Shown: positions 1 to 6,313 of the stretch, one piece after another
How the letters are laid out: each line of letters starts with the position of its first letter
Numbering within the stretch: the first letter of the stretch is position 1
Assembly (NCBI GenBank): GCA_946629475.1
Contig: CAMOXX010000110.1
Span: forward strand, 1-8,843
Source: an uncultured Blautia sp.
GTDB taxonomy: Bacteria > Bacillota > Clostridia > Lachnospirales > Lachnospiraceae
Direction of reading: 5' to 3'
DNA: 8,843 bases
The notes under the pieces: model-generated
The model's input: the letters and a program-made list of their open reading frames with translations, nothing else
Told to the model about the DNA's origin: nothing
The model's database searches: none
Position numbers and translations under genes: made by a program

Positions 1-146
1 TACAGCTTGATTATAGGCTGAAACATCAGGAAAAGCAAGGGATTTTACAGAAACAGAGACATCTATTTATACGGAGACGACTTGAGATATCCACTGTCGT
101 CAGCAAAAAACAATTGCTAATATTATTTCAGTATGAGGTGATCAAT
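1..146 (+). other. Left-edge region before the hydrolase; possible gene tails
   Basis: No complete gene is visible here. One frame (22-120) is open and ends in TAA at 118-120, so it could be the tail of a gene that begins outside the window, but its residues (ending LSSAKNNC) match no family I know. A second frame, the same as that of the downstream hydrolase, is open without interruption from position 3 into the hydrolase gene. I see no convincing promoter or terminator. A gene tail is possible but weakly supported. Confidence 0.25.
135..140 (+). promoter_or_regulatory. Ribosome binding site deciding the hydrolase start
   Basis: GAGGTG lies six bases before the ATG at 147. This spacing favours ATG 147 over the upstream in-frame TTG at 114, which has no purine-rich site before it. 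The protein from 147 begins MEYQIIK, a normal first beta-strand for a metallo-beta-lactamase fold. Confidence 0.7.
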
Positions 147-839
147 ATGGAATACCAGATTATAAAAATCAACGCCAATACATGGCGTATTGAAGATGGC
201 GGTGTGCGTTTCTTCCTGCTGACAGGAACGGAGAAAGCACTTCTGATCGATTCGGGAATGATGGTGAACAATGCGAAAGAGATCGCGGAAAGTCTGACAG
301 ACCTTCCCGTTTCTCTGCTGAACACACATGCGGATCGCGACCACATCGGCAGTAATGAGCAGTTTGCGAGTTTCTATATGCATCCGGCAGAGGAATCGCT
401 CTATCGCGGTTCGGAAAAGCCGGGGCGGATTATTCCGATTCAGGAAGGCGATACAATTGACCTTGGGGAACGTGAACTGAAGATTATTGATCTCCCGGGT
501 CATACACCCGGAAGTATTGCCGTTCTGGATATAGCTGCCCGGGTACTGATCAGCGGTGACCCCATACAGCGTTACGGCAGAATATTCATGTTTGGACCGC
601 ATCGGAACATGGAAGCATATATCAAAAGTCTGGAGCAGTTGGAGAAGAGAAAGTCTGAATTTGATGAGATATGGCCGTCTCATGCGGATATTCCTATAAC
701 GACAGACACGATAAAAATGCTGCATGATGGCGCGCAGGATATCCTGGCAGGCAAGGTGACGGGAAAACCAGAAGAAATGTTTGGCTGCAGCATTGCTGCA
801 TATGACCTGGGTTTCTGCACGATACTATGTGACAGATAA
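147..839 (+). CDS. Metallo-beta-lactamase-fold hydrolase
   Basis: Encodes a 230-residue soluble protein, typical length for a small MBL-fold hydrolase of the glyoxalase II-like type. The fold's metal-site landmarks appear in order: the first strand motif LLIDSG (32-37), the H-x-[HD]-x-D-H box as HADRDH (61-66), the GHTPGS turn (118-123) with H119, SGD with bridging D138, and a late WPSHAD segment with H179. The middle ligand of the first box is Asp63 rather than the usual His, a variant I associate with many clostridial MBL proteins. There is no signal peptide, so it should act in the cytoplasm. Family knowledge gives a two-metal hydrolase acting on thioesters, phosphoesters or lactones; the substrate cannot be read from sequence. 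It is followed directly by a degraded GNAT fragment and convergent to the histidine kinase gene. The start is fixed by the ribosome binding site at 135-140. Confidence 0.88.
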   Translation: MEYQIIKINANTWRIEDGGVRFFLLTGTEKALLIDSGMMVNNAKEIAESLTDLPVSLLNTHADRDHIGSNEQFASFYMHPAEESLYRGSEKPGRIIPIQEGDTIDLGERELKIIDLPGHTPGSIAVLDIAARVLISGDPIQRYGRIFMFGPHRNMEAYIKSLEQLEKRKSEFDEIWPSHADIPITTDTIKMLHDGAQDILAGKVTGKPEEMFGCSIAAYDLGFCTILCDR

Positions 840-845
840 GGGTGA

Positions 846-986
846 CATTACATCAGCAAATCTATAGCTGCGTATTTCAGCGCTCTGAATGTGATAAATG
901 CGTTTCTCAGTACACGAAAGGATGCGGAAAGCAATGAAGCGGCAATTGCCTTTTATAAAGCGAATGGTTATATGGGCGAGCCATAA
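846..986 (+). pseudogene. C-terminal remnant of a GNAT-family acetyltransferase
   Basis: One frame stays open for 46 codons between a TGA at 843 and a TAA at 984. It reads as the tail of a GNAT N-acetyltransferase: a helix (SKSIAAYFSALNV), a strand (NAFLST), then ESNEAAIAFYKANGY, which matches the familiar N-x-x-A-x-x-FY-x-x-x-GY signature of the last helix and strand. No start codon with a ribosome binding site precedes it, and the acetyl-CoA-binding region is absent, so it is a truncated remnant. It begins six bases after the hydrolase stop, so the rest of the gene was presumably lost by deletion or by insertion of the hydrolase gene. Family assignment is by eye, from the C-terminal signature only. 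Confidence 0.62.
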
Positions 987-1058
987 GTATGAATGTCATT
1001 TAAGAACAGGGCGAAGCACTTGCTGCTGAACCCGTCCAGGAACGTGATGCGTCACGCA

Positions 1059-1091
1059 AAACGGGGGAAAGCTTACAGAACGCTTTCCCCC
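1059..1091 (-). terminator. Rho-independent terminator of the histidine kinase gene
   Basis: A perfect 10-bp stem (GGGGGAAAGC at 1063-1072 pairing with GCTTTCCCCC at 1082-1091) encloses a nine-base loop. On the minus strand it is followed by GTTTT (1058-1062), a short U-run. It sits 20 bases past the kinase stop codon at 1111. On the plus strand no T-run follows the stem, so it should mainly end leftward transcription. A smaller inverted repeat (CGTGA/TCACG, 1043-1056) lies just beyond it. Confidence 0.82.
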
Positions 1092-1110
1092 AGACACTTC
1101 TCCGGCTGAA

Positions 1111-3753
1111 TCAGTTTTGAATCAGGTTTTCAAGAGTCTCAAACAAGACCTCAGGCTGTACGGGCTTGGACAGATGTGCATTGAGTCCCGCCTGCAGAGA
1201 ACGCTGCACGTCCTCGTCAAAAGCGTTGGCTGTCAGGGCGATAATGGGAATACTCCGGGCGTCCTCCCTGTCCATTGCGCGAATGTGCAGTGTGGCTTCA
1301 AGACCATCCATCTCCGGCATACGCATATCCATCAGAACCGCATCGTAATAACCCGGTTCATGCCCGCTGAATTTTTCTACCGCGATTCGGCCGTTCTCGG
1401 CGATATCGATCTCCATATTGCGGCTCTGCAGCAGCATGGCGATGATCTCCGCGTTGATCTCCATATCCTCCGCAAGCAGGACGCGCCGCCCGGTCAGATC
1501 AGCCTTGTGCGTGCGCTGTGCGGCAGTACCGGCCTTTCGCTTGAGGGCTGATTTGAACTCCTCGATCACATCGGCGGCAAACAGTGGTTTGGGTATAAAG
1601 CTGTCGACCCCTGCCTGAACTGCCTCCTCCAGGACATCGTCCCAGCGGTAAGCTGTCAGGATGATGATCGCAGATTCATTCCCAATGATACTCCGTATCC
1701 TTCGCGTTGTTTCCACTCCGTCCATTTCCGGCATTTTCCAATCGACAAGGATCAGGTTGTATGGTTCCCTTCTGGCATGGCGGAGCTGAACCATTTCGAT
1801 AGCCTCTTGTCCTGAGGCTGCGATTTCGGATGCGATGCCGGCTTTTTCAAGAACCAGCCTTGCATGCTCACAGGCGATGGGGTCATCATCTGCAATCAGT
1901 ACGGACATATCTGCCGGGCGTATATCATCCGTGTTATCCGTTTCTTTTCGGTCAGAATTGGTCAGTGTTACGGTCACGGTAAAGACGGAGCCCTTGCCTT
2001 TTTCGCTCTCCACCCGGATATCGCCGTTCATCATTTCAACGATTCTCTTTGTGATGGCCAGACCAAGGCCTGAACTTCCGTATCTGTTGGTAGTAGAGGA
2101 ATCCTCCTGGCTGAAGGTTTCAAAGATATGCGGCAGATATTCCTCGCTGATACCGATGCCTGTGTCAGTGATCGTAAAGCAGAGCGTGGATTTCCCGCTG
2201 TACTGTGCCTTCGGCTCCACCTGGAGCGAAACGCTTCCCCCTGCGGGGGTGAATTTTACGGCGTTGCCCAGAATGTTGATCAGTACCTGGCGCAGCTTCA
2301 TATTGTCGCCGATGTAGTAGTTGTCCACTTCGCCGATGATGCGGCAATGATAATCCAGCCCCTTGTCAGAAGCCTGTCCGCTGAACATGGTGTTGACTGC
2401 CTGCAGCATTTCCGGGAAGGAAAACTCTTCATTTTTCAGAATCATACGCCCCGATTCGATGCGGGACATATCCAGAATATCGTTGATAAGATAAAGAAGA
2501 TGATCAGCAGATGAACCGATTTTCCTTAAATACTCCTTTGTCTTTTCCGGTGTCTCCGGATCATTGAGCGCAATATTGTCAAGACCGATGATCGCATTCA
2601 TGGGTGTGCGGATCTCGTGGCTCATGCTGGAGAGAAACGCGGTCTTAGCCTTGCTTGCCTGCTTCGCTTCCGTCAGTGCCTCACTGAGCAGTTTGCTCTG
2701 CTCCTCAAGCTGCTCCTGCAGCTTAATACGCTCCTCCAGCTCCTCCTGTTTTCCCCTGACTTCAGCTTCGGCGGTCTCGCGGTCCAGCAGGAGCTTTGCA
2801 TTGTGCCGCGTCTGTGTGAAGACGAAGGTAAACATACCAAGCATCGCGATCACGGTGATCACAGATTGAATAATGCTTCTCTTTACAATACCCTCTGAAA
2901 TGTAGCTGATCTCACTGCTGATGACGCTTTCCCTGACCAGATATGTCAACAGCCAGTCAGTGCCGTCTACCGGGACATAACTCAGCGTTTCCTGTATATC
3001 GTTGTACATAAAGGAAACCTCGCCGCGCTGTCCGGACTGAAAACCACTAACAAAAGCATCGTAGGAATATCCGTTTTCGTATTCTGCGGATTTCATAGCC
3101 GCCAACAGATTATCCTCCGATGAAAGCCCCTCCAGAACCATGTTGGTAAGGGCAATACCGTCTGTTGTATAGATGTTGCAGAAGGTGGCACCTTTACTTC
3201 CGGCATCCATCGACACTCCCGACAGCATAACGTTCATATCAATTTCCTCGAAACAGACTGTCAGTGTTTTATTGTTAAACGGGATGTTGACCGGAACTGC
3301 AATTACTACCTTTTTTTCGGGACTGTTGAGATTAAAAATAGAGATTTCCGGCTCTGATATTGTTTTGTAGTCAAAGTCATATTCATCAATATTGCTTTGT
3401 GTTCCCTGGGAAGTATAAATCAGACCATCGGTATCAACGAAGGCAAACTTGTCCAGATTATAAAGCTGTTTCATGCGGAACTGATACGCCTCCATATGTT
3501 CCTTATCGCTCAAATCCTCTTCACTCAGAAGACTGATTGCGATCTGAATCGCCTGGATGTTGCCGCGCAGATTGTTTTCCACGACCTGCTCCCGGCGGCC
3601 GGCCAGCTCGTCCAGATACAGGAGGCTTACGGTGCGGACAGCCTGGTCGGTATCCTTTTTTGCGCTTCGGCCTGCCCAGGCCGTACCCATTATCATGATA
3701 ACTGCAATGATCAGACTGCAGAGTATTGTAATTTTCGCTGTGTTATTCTTCAT
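1111..3753 (-). CDS. Hybrid sensor histidine kinase with two receiver domains
   Basis: Encodes an 880-residue membrane sensor kinase. Domains in order: membrane helix 1 (about 8-27); an extracytoplasmic double-Cache-like sensor (about 30-290) with FAFVDTDGLIY and, later, VDGTDWLLTYLV; membrane helix 2 (about 292-314); a charged coiled coil (318-370); HisKA with the phosphorylated His379 in SHEIRTPMN; HATPase_c with Asn497 in the N box, DTGIGI (530-535) and GLGLAI (562-567). Receiver 1 (about 616-740) has acidic residues 622-624, phospho-acceptor Asp671, Thr700 and Lys722. Receiver 2 (about 757-878) has Asp763, phospho-acceptor Asp809, Thr841 and Lys863. All catalytic residues are present, so the protein looks functional. 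There is no Hpt or DNA-binding domain, so a separate phosphotransfer protein or response regulator must exist, and none is in the window. The start has AGAGG eight or so bases upstream on the minus strand. The gene is divergent from the VanY-NUP-SpoIIE unit and ends in its own terminator. Confidence 0.95.
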   Translation of the reverse strand: MKNNTAKITILCSLIIAVIMIMGTAWAGRSAKKDTDQAVRTVSLLYLDELAGRREQVVENNLRGNIQAIQIAISLLSEEDLSDKEHMEAYQFRMKQLYNLDKFAFVDTDGLIYTSQGTQSNIDEYDFDYKTISEPEISIFNLNSPEKKVVIAVPVNIPFNNKTLTVCFEEIDMNVMLSGVSMDAGSKGATFCNIYTTDGIALTNMVLEGLSSEDNLLAAMKSAEYENGYSYDAFVSGFQSGQRGEVSFMYNDIQETLSYVPVDGTDWLLTYLVRESVISSEISYISEGIVKRSIIQSVITVIAMLGMFTFVFTQTRHNAKLLLDRETAEAEVRGKQEELEERIKLQEQLEEQSKLLSEALTEAKQASKAKTAFLSSMSHEIRTPMNAIIGLDNIALNDPETPEKTKEYLRKIGSSADHLLYLINDILDMSRIESGRMILKNEEFSFPEMLQAVNTMFSGQASDKGLDYHCRIIGEVDNYYIGDNMKLRQVLINILGNAVKFTPAGGSVSLQVEPKAQYSGKSTLCFTITDTGIGISEEYLPHIFETFSQEDSSTTNRYGSSGLGLAITKRIVEMMNGDIRVESEKGKGSVFTVTVTLTNSDRKETDNTDDIRPADMSVLIADDDPIACEHARLVLEKAGIASEIAASGQEAIEMVQLRHARREPYNLILVDWKMPEMDGVETTRRIRSIIGNESAIIILTAYRWDDVLEEAVQAGVDSFIPKPLFAADVIEEFKSALKRKAGTAAQRTHKADLTGRRVLLAEDMEINAEIIAMLLQSRNMEIDIAENGRIAVEKFSGHEPGYYDAVLMDMRMPEMDGLEATLHIRAMDREDARSIPIIALTANAFDEDVQRSLQAGLNAHLSKPVQPEVLFETLENLIQN

Positions 3754-3814
3754 TCCGTGAACCTCTTTTCAAAAACAGTGTAACTGTGAAGGCACTAACA
3801 GATATGACTTGATA

Positions 3815-3843
3815 AGCATAGCATGATTTTCTTTAAAATTCCA
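3815..3843 (-). promoter_or_regulatory. Possible leftward promoter for the histidine kinase
   Basis: Read on the minus strand, an extended -10 element (TGCTATGCT, 3815-3823) lies 17 bases after a weak -35-like TGGAAT (3838-3843). It is about 60 bases upstream of the kinase start codon. The -35 match is poor, so this is tentative; the extended TG motif is the main support. Confidence 0.35.
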
Positions 3844-3922
3844 CCCTGTAAAAAGGAATATGACGGGATGGTGAATCATATGATACTTTTTCTGAAAACA
3901 GAAGCAATTCATCTAAAAAAAG

Positions 3923-3951
3923 TTGACGGTCATCCCTTTTTTCTTCATAAT
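3923..3951 (+). promoter_or_regulatory. Sigma-A-type promoter for the VanY-NUP-SpoIIE unit
   Basis: TTGACG (3923-3928) is separated by exactly 17 bases from CATAAT (3946-3951). Each hexamer matches its consensus (TTGACA, TATAAT) at five of six positions, and the spacing is optimal. An A-tract (3914-3921) sits just upstream and could act as an UP element. The expected transcript would start near 3958, giving a leader of about 185 bases before the VanY start at 4144. It is the best promoter I can see in the window and faces the right operon. Confidence 0.7.
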
Positions 3952-3977
3952 AGAATTAATAGTTTACGGCAGCTTGA

Positions 3978-4151
3978 CCTGTTGAAGACGGAGATGCTGC
4001 ATTGAAATTTGGCGAGTACCAGGATCTGCAGCAGATCGATTATTCGCAGATCGATCTGGATGTCCTGTATCGGGATACAGGATGGGAATGCCGGTACGAA
4101 CTGAAGGATCGCATTGCTGCTGCAGCACAGTGGGTAAAACAGTATGGATGA
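3978..4151 (+). pseudogene. C-terminal remnant of an NAD-dependent sugar epimerase/dehydratase
   Basis: After a TGA at 3975 the frame is open for 57 codons to a TGA at 4149. The residues resemble the tail of an extended short-chain dehydrogenase: a FGE segment, DLDVLYRDTGWECRYEL, then IAAAAQWVKQYG. This follows the usual pattern of a D-x-x-x-L-x-x-x-TGW substrate-binding turn and a final amphipathic helix. The Rossmann domain and YxxxK motif are missing, so it cannot be an active epimerase. A TTG at 4002, eight bases after GGAG, could still start a 49-residue peptide, and its stop overlaps the VanY start by eight bases. It could therefore be a pure relic or a small translated leader that feeds ribosomes into VanY. 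Assignment is by eye. Confidence 0.55.
4023..4082 (+). repeat. Cluster of inverted and direct repeats in the VanY leader
   Basis: Within 60 bases lie CAGATCGAT twice (4032-4040 and 4047-4055, 15 bases apart), the perfect 12-bp palindrome CAGATCGATCTG (4047-4058), GATCT/AGATC arms (4023-4037), and a perfect 8-bp hairpin TCCTGTAT/ATACAGGA with a CGGG loop (4063-4082). The segment is inside the epimerase remnant and in the predicted 5' leader of the VanY transcript. It could be an operator or an RNA structure, or a chance product of decayed coding sequence. Confidence 0.4.
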
Positions 4152-5178
4152 AGAAAGAAAAACTGTATATTTGCTGTTGTTCACATTTTTGATATTGCTT
4201 GCGGGTTTTCCTGTTTTTGCAGAGACACAGGGAGAGAACGGTATCGACTACATGGCTTTGGTCAATAAACTCAACCCCCTGCCGGATGGCTGGGAGGATG
4301 CATTGAAGACCGTTACGATCACCAATTCTGTGGGTGACGAAGTGGAGGCAGAAGTGAGAGCTTTTTCCGCTTATGAACAGCTGCGGGATGACCTGGAAAA
4401 GAATGATGATATATATCTTGAACTCGATTCTGCCCGGCGCTCGATTGCCGCACAGCAGGAAATCATGGACCGTTTCATAGAAAAGTACGGTGCAGACTAT
4501 GCAGCGAAAACCGTTGCGCAGCCAGGGTATTCCGAACACCATACAGGCCTGGCACTGGATCTTTACTTCAGGGTCAGGGACGATGCCGGCGGGTTTACGG
4601 ATGTCTATTATAATGAGGACATGGAGAAAGACGAATATAAAGGCATATGGGAAAAGATTCATGAAAAACTCGCCGATTATGGTTTTATCCTGCGTTATCT
4701 CGAAGGTGAGGAACATATTACTGGTTATCGCTATGAACCATGGCATATTCGTTATCTGGATAATACCGATATTGCAGGGGAAATCATGTCCAGGCCCGGT
4801 CTGACACTGGAAGAGTATCTGGCAGGGAGAGAGGCACCGGAGCCTGCGGTCGACCTCAGCGGTTCTGAACTTTACACAGAGGAAGAACTAAAGGATGCCA
4901 TGCTGGCAGCCAAATGTATGTTTGCGTCCTGGGCAGGCTGTGAACTGCATTCCATTCGTTACGCGGGTGATGAAGCCAACAATGAGGAGAATCTCAACTG
5001 GCTGAATTCCCTCGAAGAGGGAGCGGAATATGAACAGGCAGCGGAGCTTTTGATGAATTTTCACACTGACAGGGATGTCGGGGGTGCCTGGGAGCCGGAT
5101 CAGGAGTATATTGATTACCAGTGGTGGCTGGCACGCAGGAAGGACAGCGGCTGGGAAATTGTAAGCACCGGGTATTGA
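4144..5178 (+). CDS. Secreted VanY-like D-alanyl-D-alanine carboxypeptidase (peptidase M15) with extra C-terminal domain
   Basis: Encodes 344 residues. An N-terminal hydrophobic stretch (8-26, ending PVFA-ET) is a signal peptide or anchor, so the enzyme acts outside the membrane on cell-wall stem peptides, removing the terminal D-Ala. The M15B zinc motif is intact: S-x-H-x-x-G-x-A-x-D as S130, H132, G135, A137, D139; then EPWHIRY with catalytic E198 and zinc ligand H201. The substrate-binding loop is SARRS (96-100), slightly off the usual S-x-Y-R-S. The peptidase ends near residue 230. A further ~105 residues (240-344), rich in Trp and acidic residues and ending WWLARRKDSGWEIVSTGY, form an additional domain that I cannot name with certainty. 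An in-frame stop at 4135 forces the start at 4144. The Shine-Dalgarno there is weak (AGTGGG, 4129-4134), and the start overlaps the end of the epimerase remnant. It is the first intact gene after the promoter at 3923. Confidence 0.9.
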   Translation: MDEERKTVYLLLFTFLILLAGFPVFAETQGENGIDYMALVNKLNPLPDGWEDALKTVTITNSVGDEVEAEVRAFSAYEQLRDDLEKNDDIYLELDSARRSIAAQQEIMDRFIEKYGADYAAKTVAQPGYSEHHTGLALDLYFRVRDDAGGFTDVYYNEDMEKDEYKGIWEKIHEKLADYGFILRYLEGEEHITGYRYEPWHIRYLDNTDIAGEIMSRPGLTLEEYLAGREAPEPAVDLSGSELYTEEELKDAMLAAKCMFASWAGCELHSIRYAGDEANNEENLNWLNSLEEGAEYEQAAELLMNFHTDRDVGGAWEPDQEYIDYQWWLARRKDSGWEIVSTGY

Positions 5179-5220
5179 ACTGGATCTTCCGAACATTGAA
5201 CATTCCCGGACGGGAGAACG

Positions 5221-5227
5221 AAAGGAG
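5221..5227 (+). promoter_or_regulatory. Ribosome binding site deciding the NUP-family start
   Basis: AAAGGAG lies four bases before ATG 5232. It selects this start over upstream in-frame codons that lie inside the VanY gene, and the protein then begins with a proper signal peptide (MKKVCGFF...). Confidence 0.8.
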
Positions 5228-5231
5228 AAAA

Positions 5232-6302
5232 ATGAAAAAGGTTTGTGGGTTTTTTATGACTTTTGTACTGTTTATGGCAATTGCAGCTGTCAATACCAAA
5301 GCCGGGGAGACGGCGGATTCGGCATTTCCGCTTCCCGTAAAAGTACTTTTGCTTCCAAAATTTGAAATCGGAGAGATGGCCGGTGATTTTCCTGGAGAGG
5401 CGCAGTACTACTATGAGCAGTATCTGGCAGGAGCCGAGGAGTATGATATTACCGGGGGTGAAAACGGGCTGACATTATATTACAAAGACAGTGTTGCGCT
5501 TTCGGTGCTGGGTATGGGCAAGGTCAACGCAGCACTGGGAACGATGGCTGTCCTCTCAGACGATCGATTTGATTTTTCTGACGCTTATATCATCTCTACG
5601 GGCTGTGCGGGTTCTTCCGTTGGAAATACGGTTATGGGAGATGTGTTTATTATTACTTCGGCGGTGGACTATGATCTGGGACACCATGCAGACGGCCGGG
5701 ACATTGCTGACCCTGACGGCACTTCCTGGTTCCATGATGCAGATTATGACGATGCTGCTGTGACTATCCTGAACCAGGACTTAATAGAAAAAGTTTACTC
5801 ACTTGTGAAAGATACTCCGCTGGAAACGACAGAACAGACCAGAAATTTTATGCGTCGGGCTTTTGATGACGCAGAATGGGCGCTCCGGGATCCGCAGGTG
5901 CTGAGAGGGACAACGGTGACAGGAGATAATTACTGGAAGGGCAGCTACGGACATAAAAACGCATTGCTCATGGTGGAAACATACGGGTGTCCGGATCCGT
6001 ACACATCGACGGAGATGGAGGACGCAGCTATAGCCAGGACTGCTGAATGGATGGGGCTGCTTGATCACCTGATTATTATACGGGACAGCGTGAATATGGA
6101 TGAATTTATGCTGGGGGAGACGCCTGAAAGCCTCTGGAAAGCTGCTGATACTGAGAGCCTGTCGGATGATGATTCCGCTGAAGCCGCTGATATCTTTGAT
6201 GTCGGCATGAAGAACAATTTTGAAGTCGGGCGAATTATCATCGACGCGATCCTGGACGGTCAGTGGCGCGTGGGACATGTAAATCAATCAGCACTTAGTT
6301 GA
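5232..6302 (+). CDS. Secreted purine nucleoside permease (NUP) family protein
   Basis: Encodes 356 residues with an N-terminal signal peptide (positive MKK, hydrophobic 5-20, likely cut near TKA-GE at 24). The mature protein matches the NUP family, which shares the nucleoside phosphorylase fold: PVKVLLLPKFEIGEM (35-49), GMGKVNAALGTMAV (94-107), STGCAGS (122-128), YDLGHHAD (147-154), a TGDNYWKG block (230-237), TSTEMEDAAIA (258-268) and a late RDSVNMD (284-290). The family was named after a Candida nucleoside uptake protein, but it has no membrane helices beyond the signal sequence. In bacteria it is more plausibly an extracytoplasmic nucleoside-binding or -cleaving protein; that is inference. 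Length is normal and nothing looks broken. It lies 53 bases after VanY on the same strand, with no terminator between, so they are probably cotranscribed. There is no lipobox, so it is probably released rather than lipid-anchored. Confidence 0.85.
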   Translation: MKKVCGFFMTFVLFMAIAAVNTKAGETADSAFPLPVKVLLLPKFEIGEMAGDFPGEAQYYYEQYLAGAEEYDITGGENGLTLYYKDSVALSVLGMGKVNAALGTMAVLSDDRFDFSDAYIISTGCAGSSVGNTVMGDVFIITSAVDYDLGHHADGRDIADPDGTSWFHDADYDDAAVTILNQDLIEKVYSLVKDTPLETTEQTRNFMRRAFDDAEWALRDPQVLRGTTVTGDNYWKGSYGHKNALLMVETYGCPDPYTSTEMEDAAIARTAEWMGLLDHLIIIRDSVNMDEFMLGETPESLWKAADTESLSDDDSAEAADIFDVGMKNNFEVGRIIIDAILDGQWRVGHVNQSALS

Positions 6303-6305
6303 GGT
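6301..6305 (+). promoter_or_regulatory. Ribosome binding site of the broken DUF3990 gene
   Basis: GAGGT overlaps the NUP stop codon and lies eight bases before ATG 6314. The signal is intact although the gene behind it is broken, which supports the idea that a functional DUF3990 gene once stood here in the same operon. Confidence 0.6.
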
Positions 6306-6313
6306 CATATACA

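Larger units (their letters stand above)
3754..3977. other. AT-rich divergent intergenic region
   Basis: This stretch separates the leftward kinase gene from the rightward unit. It holds the kinase ribosome binding site (CCTCTT on the plus strand, about 3763-3768), a tentative kinase promoter (3815-3843) and a strong-looking rightward promoter (3923-3951). I see no credible gene in it. A plus-strand open frame at 3823-4005 lacks a ribosome binding site and runs across the promoter. Confidence 0.55.

Noticed and set aside
114..146. TTG at 114 as the hydrolase start (11 extra residues)
   Set aside because: It has no ribosome binding site, while ATG 147 has GAGGTG at good spacing and gives a normal MBL N-terminus.
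123..725. 200-codon minus-strand open frame
   Set aside because: It lies antisense to the hydrolase; its translation is Cys/Arg-rich with no family pattern.
1043..1056. Inverted repeat CGTGA/TCACG as a plus-strand terminator for the hydrolase
   Set aside because: The stem is only 5 bp and is followed by GCAAAACG rather than a T-run.
1117..2898. Several plus-strand open frames across the kinase gene
   Set aside because: They are antisense shadows of the HisKA/HATPase/REC coding sequence, whose motifs are complete on the minus strand.
3823..4005. 60-codon plus-strand open frame before VanY
   Set aside because: It has no ribosome binding site, runs through the predicted promoter and shows no protein-like pattern.
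3964..4746. 260-codon minus-strand open frame
   Set aside because: It is the antisense of the VanY gene and epimerase remnant; VanY has intact M15 motifs on the plus strand.
5191..5204. Tandem GAACATT repeat between VanY and NUP
   Set aside because: Only two 7-bp copies with no symmetry or promoter context; probably chance.
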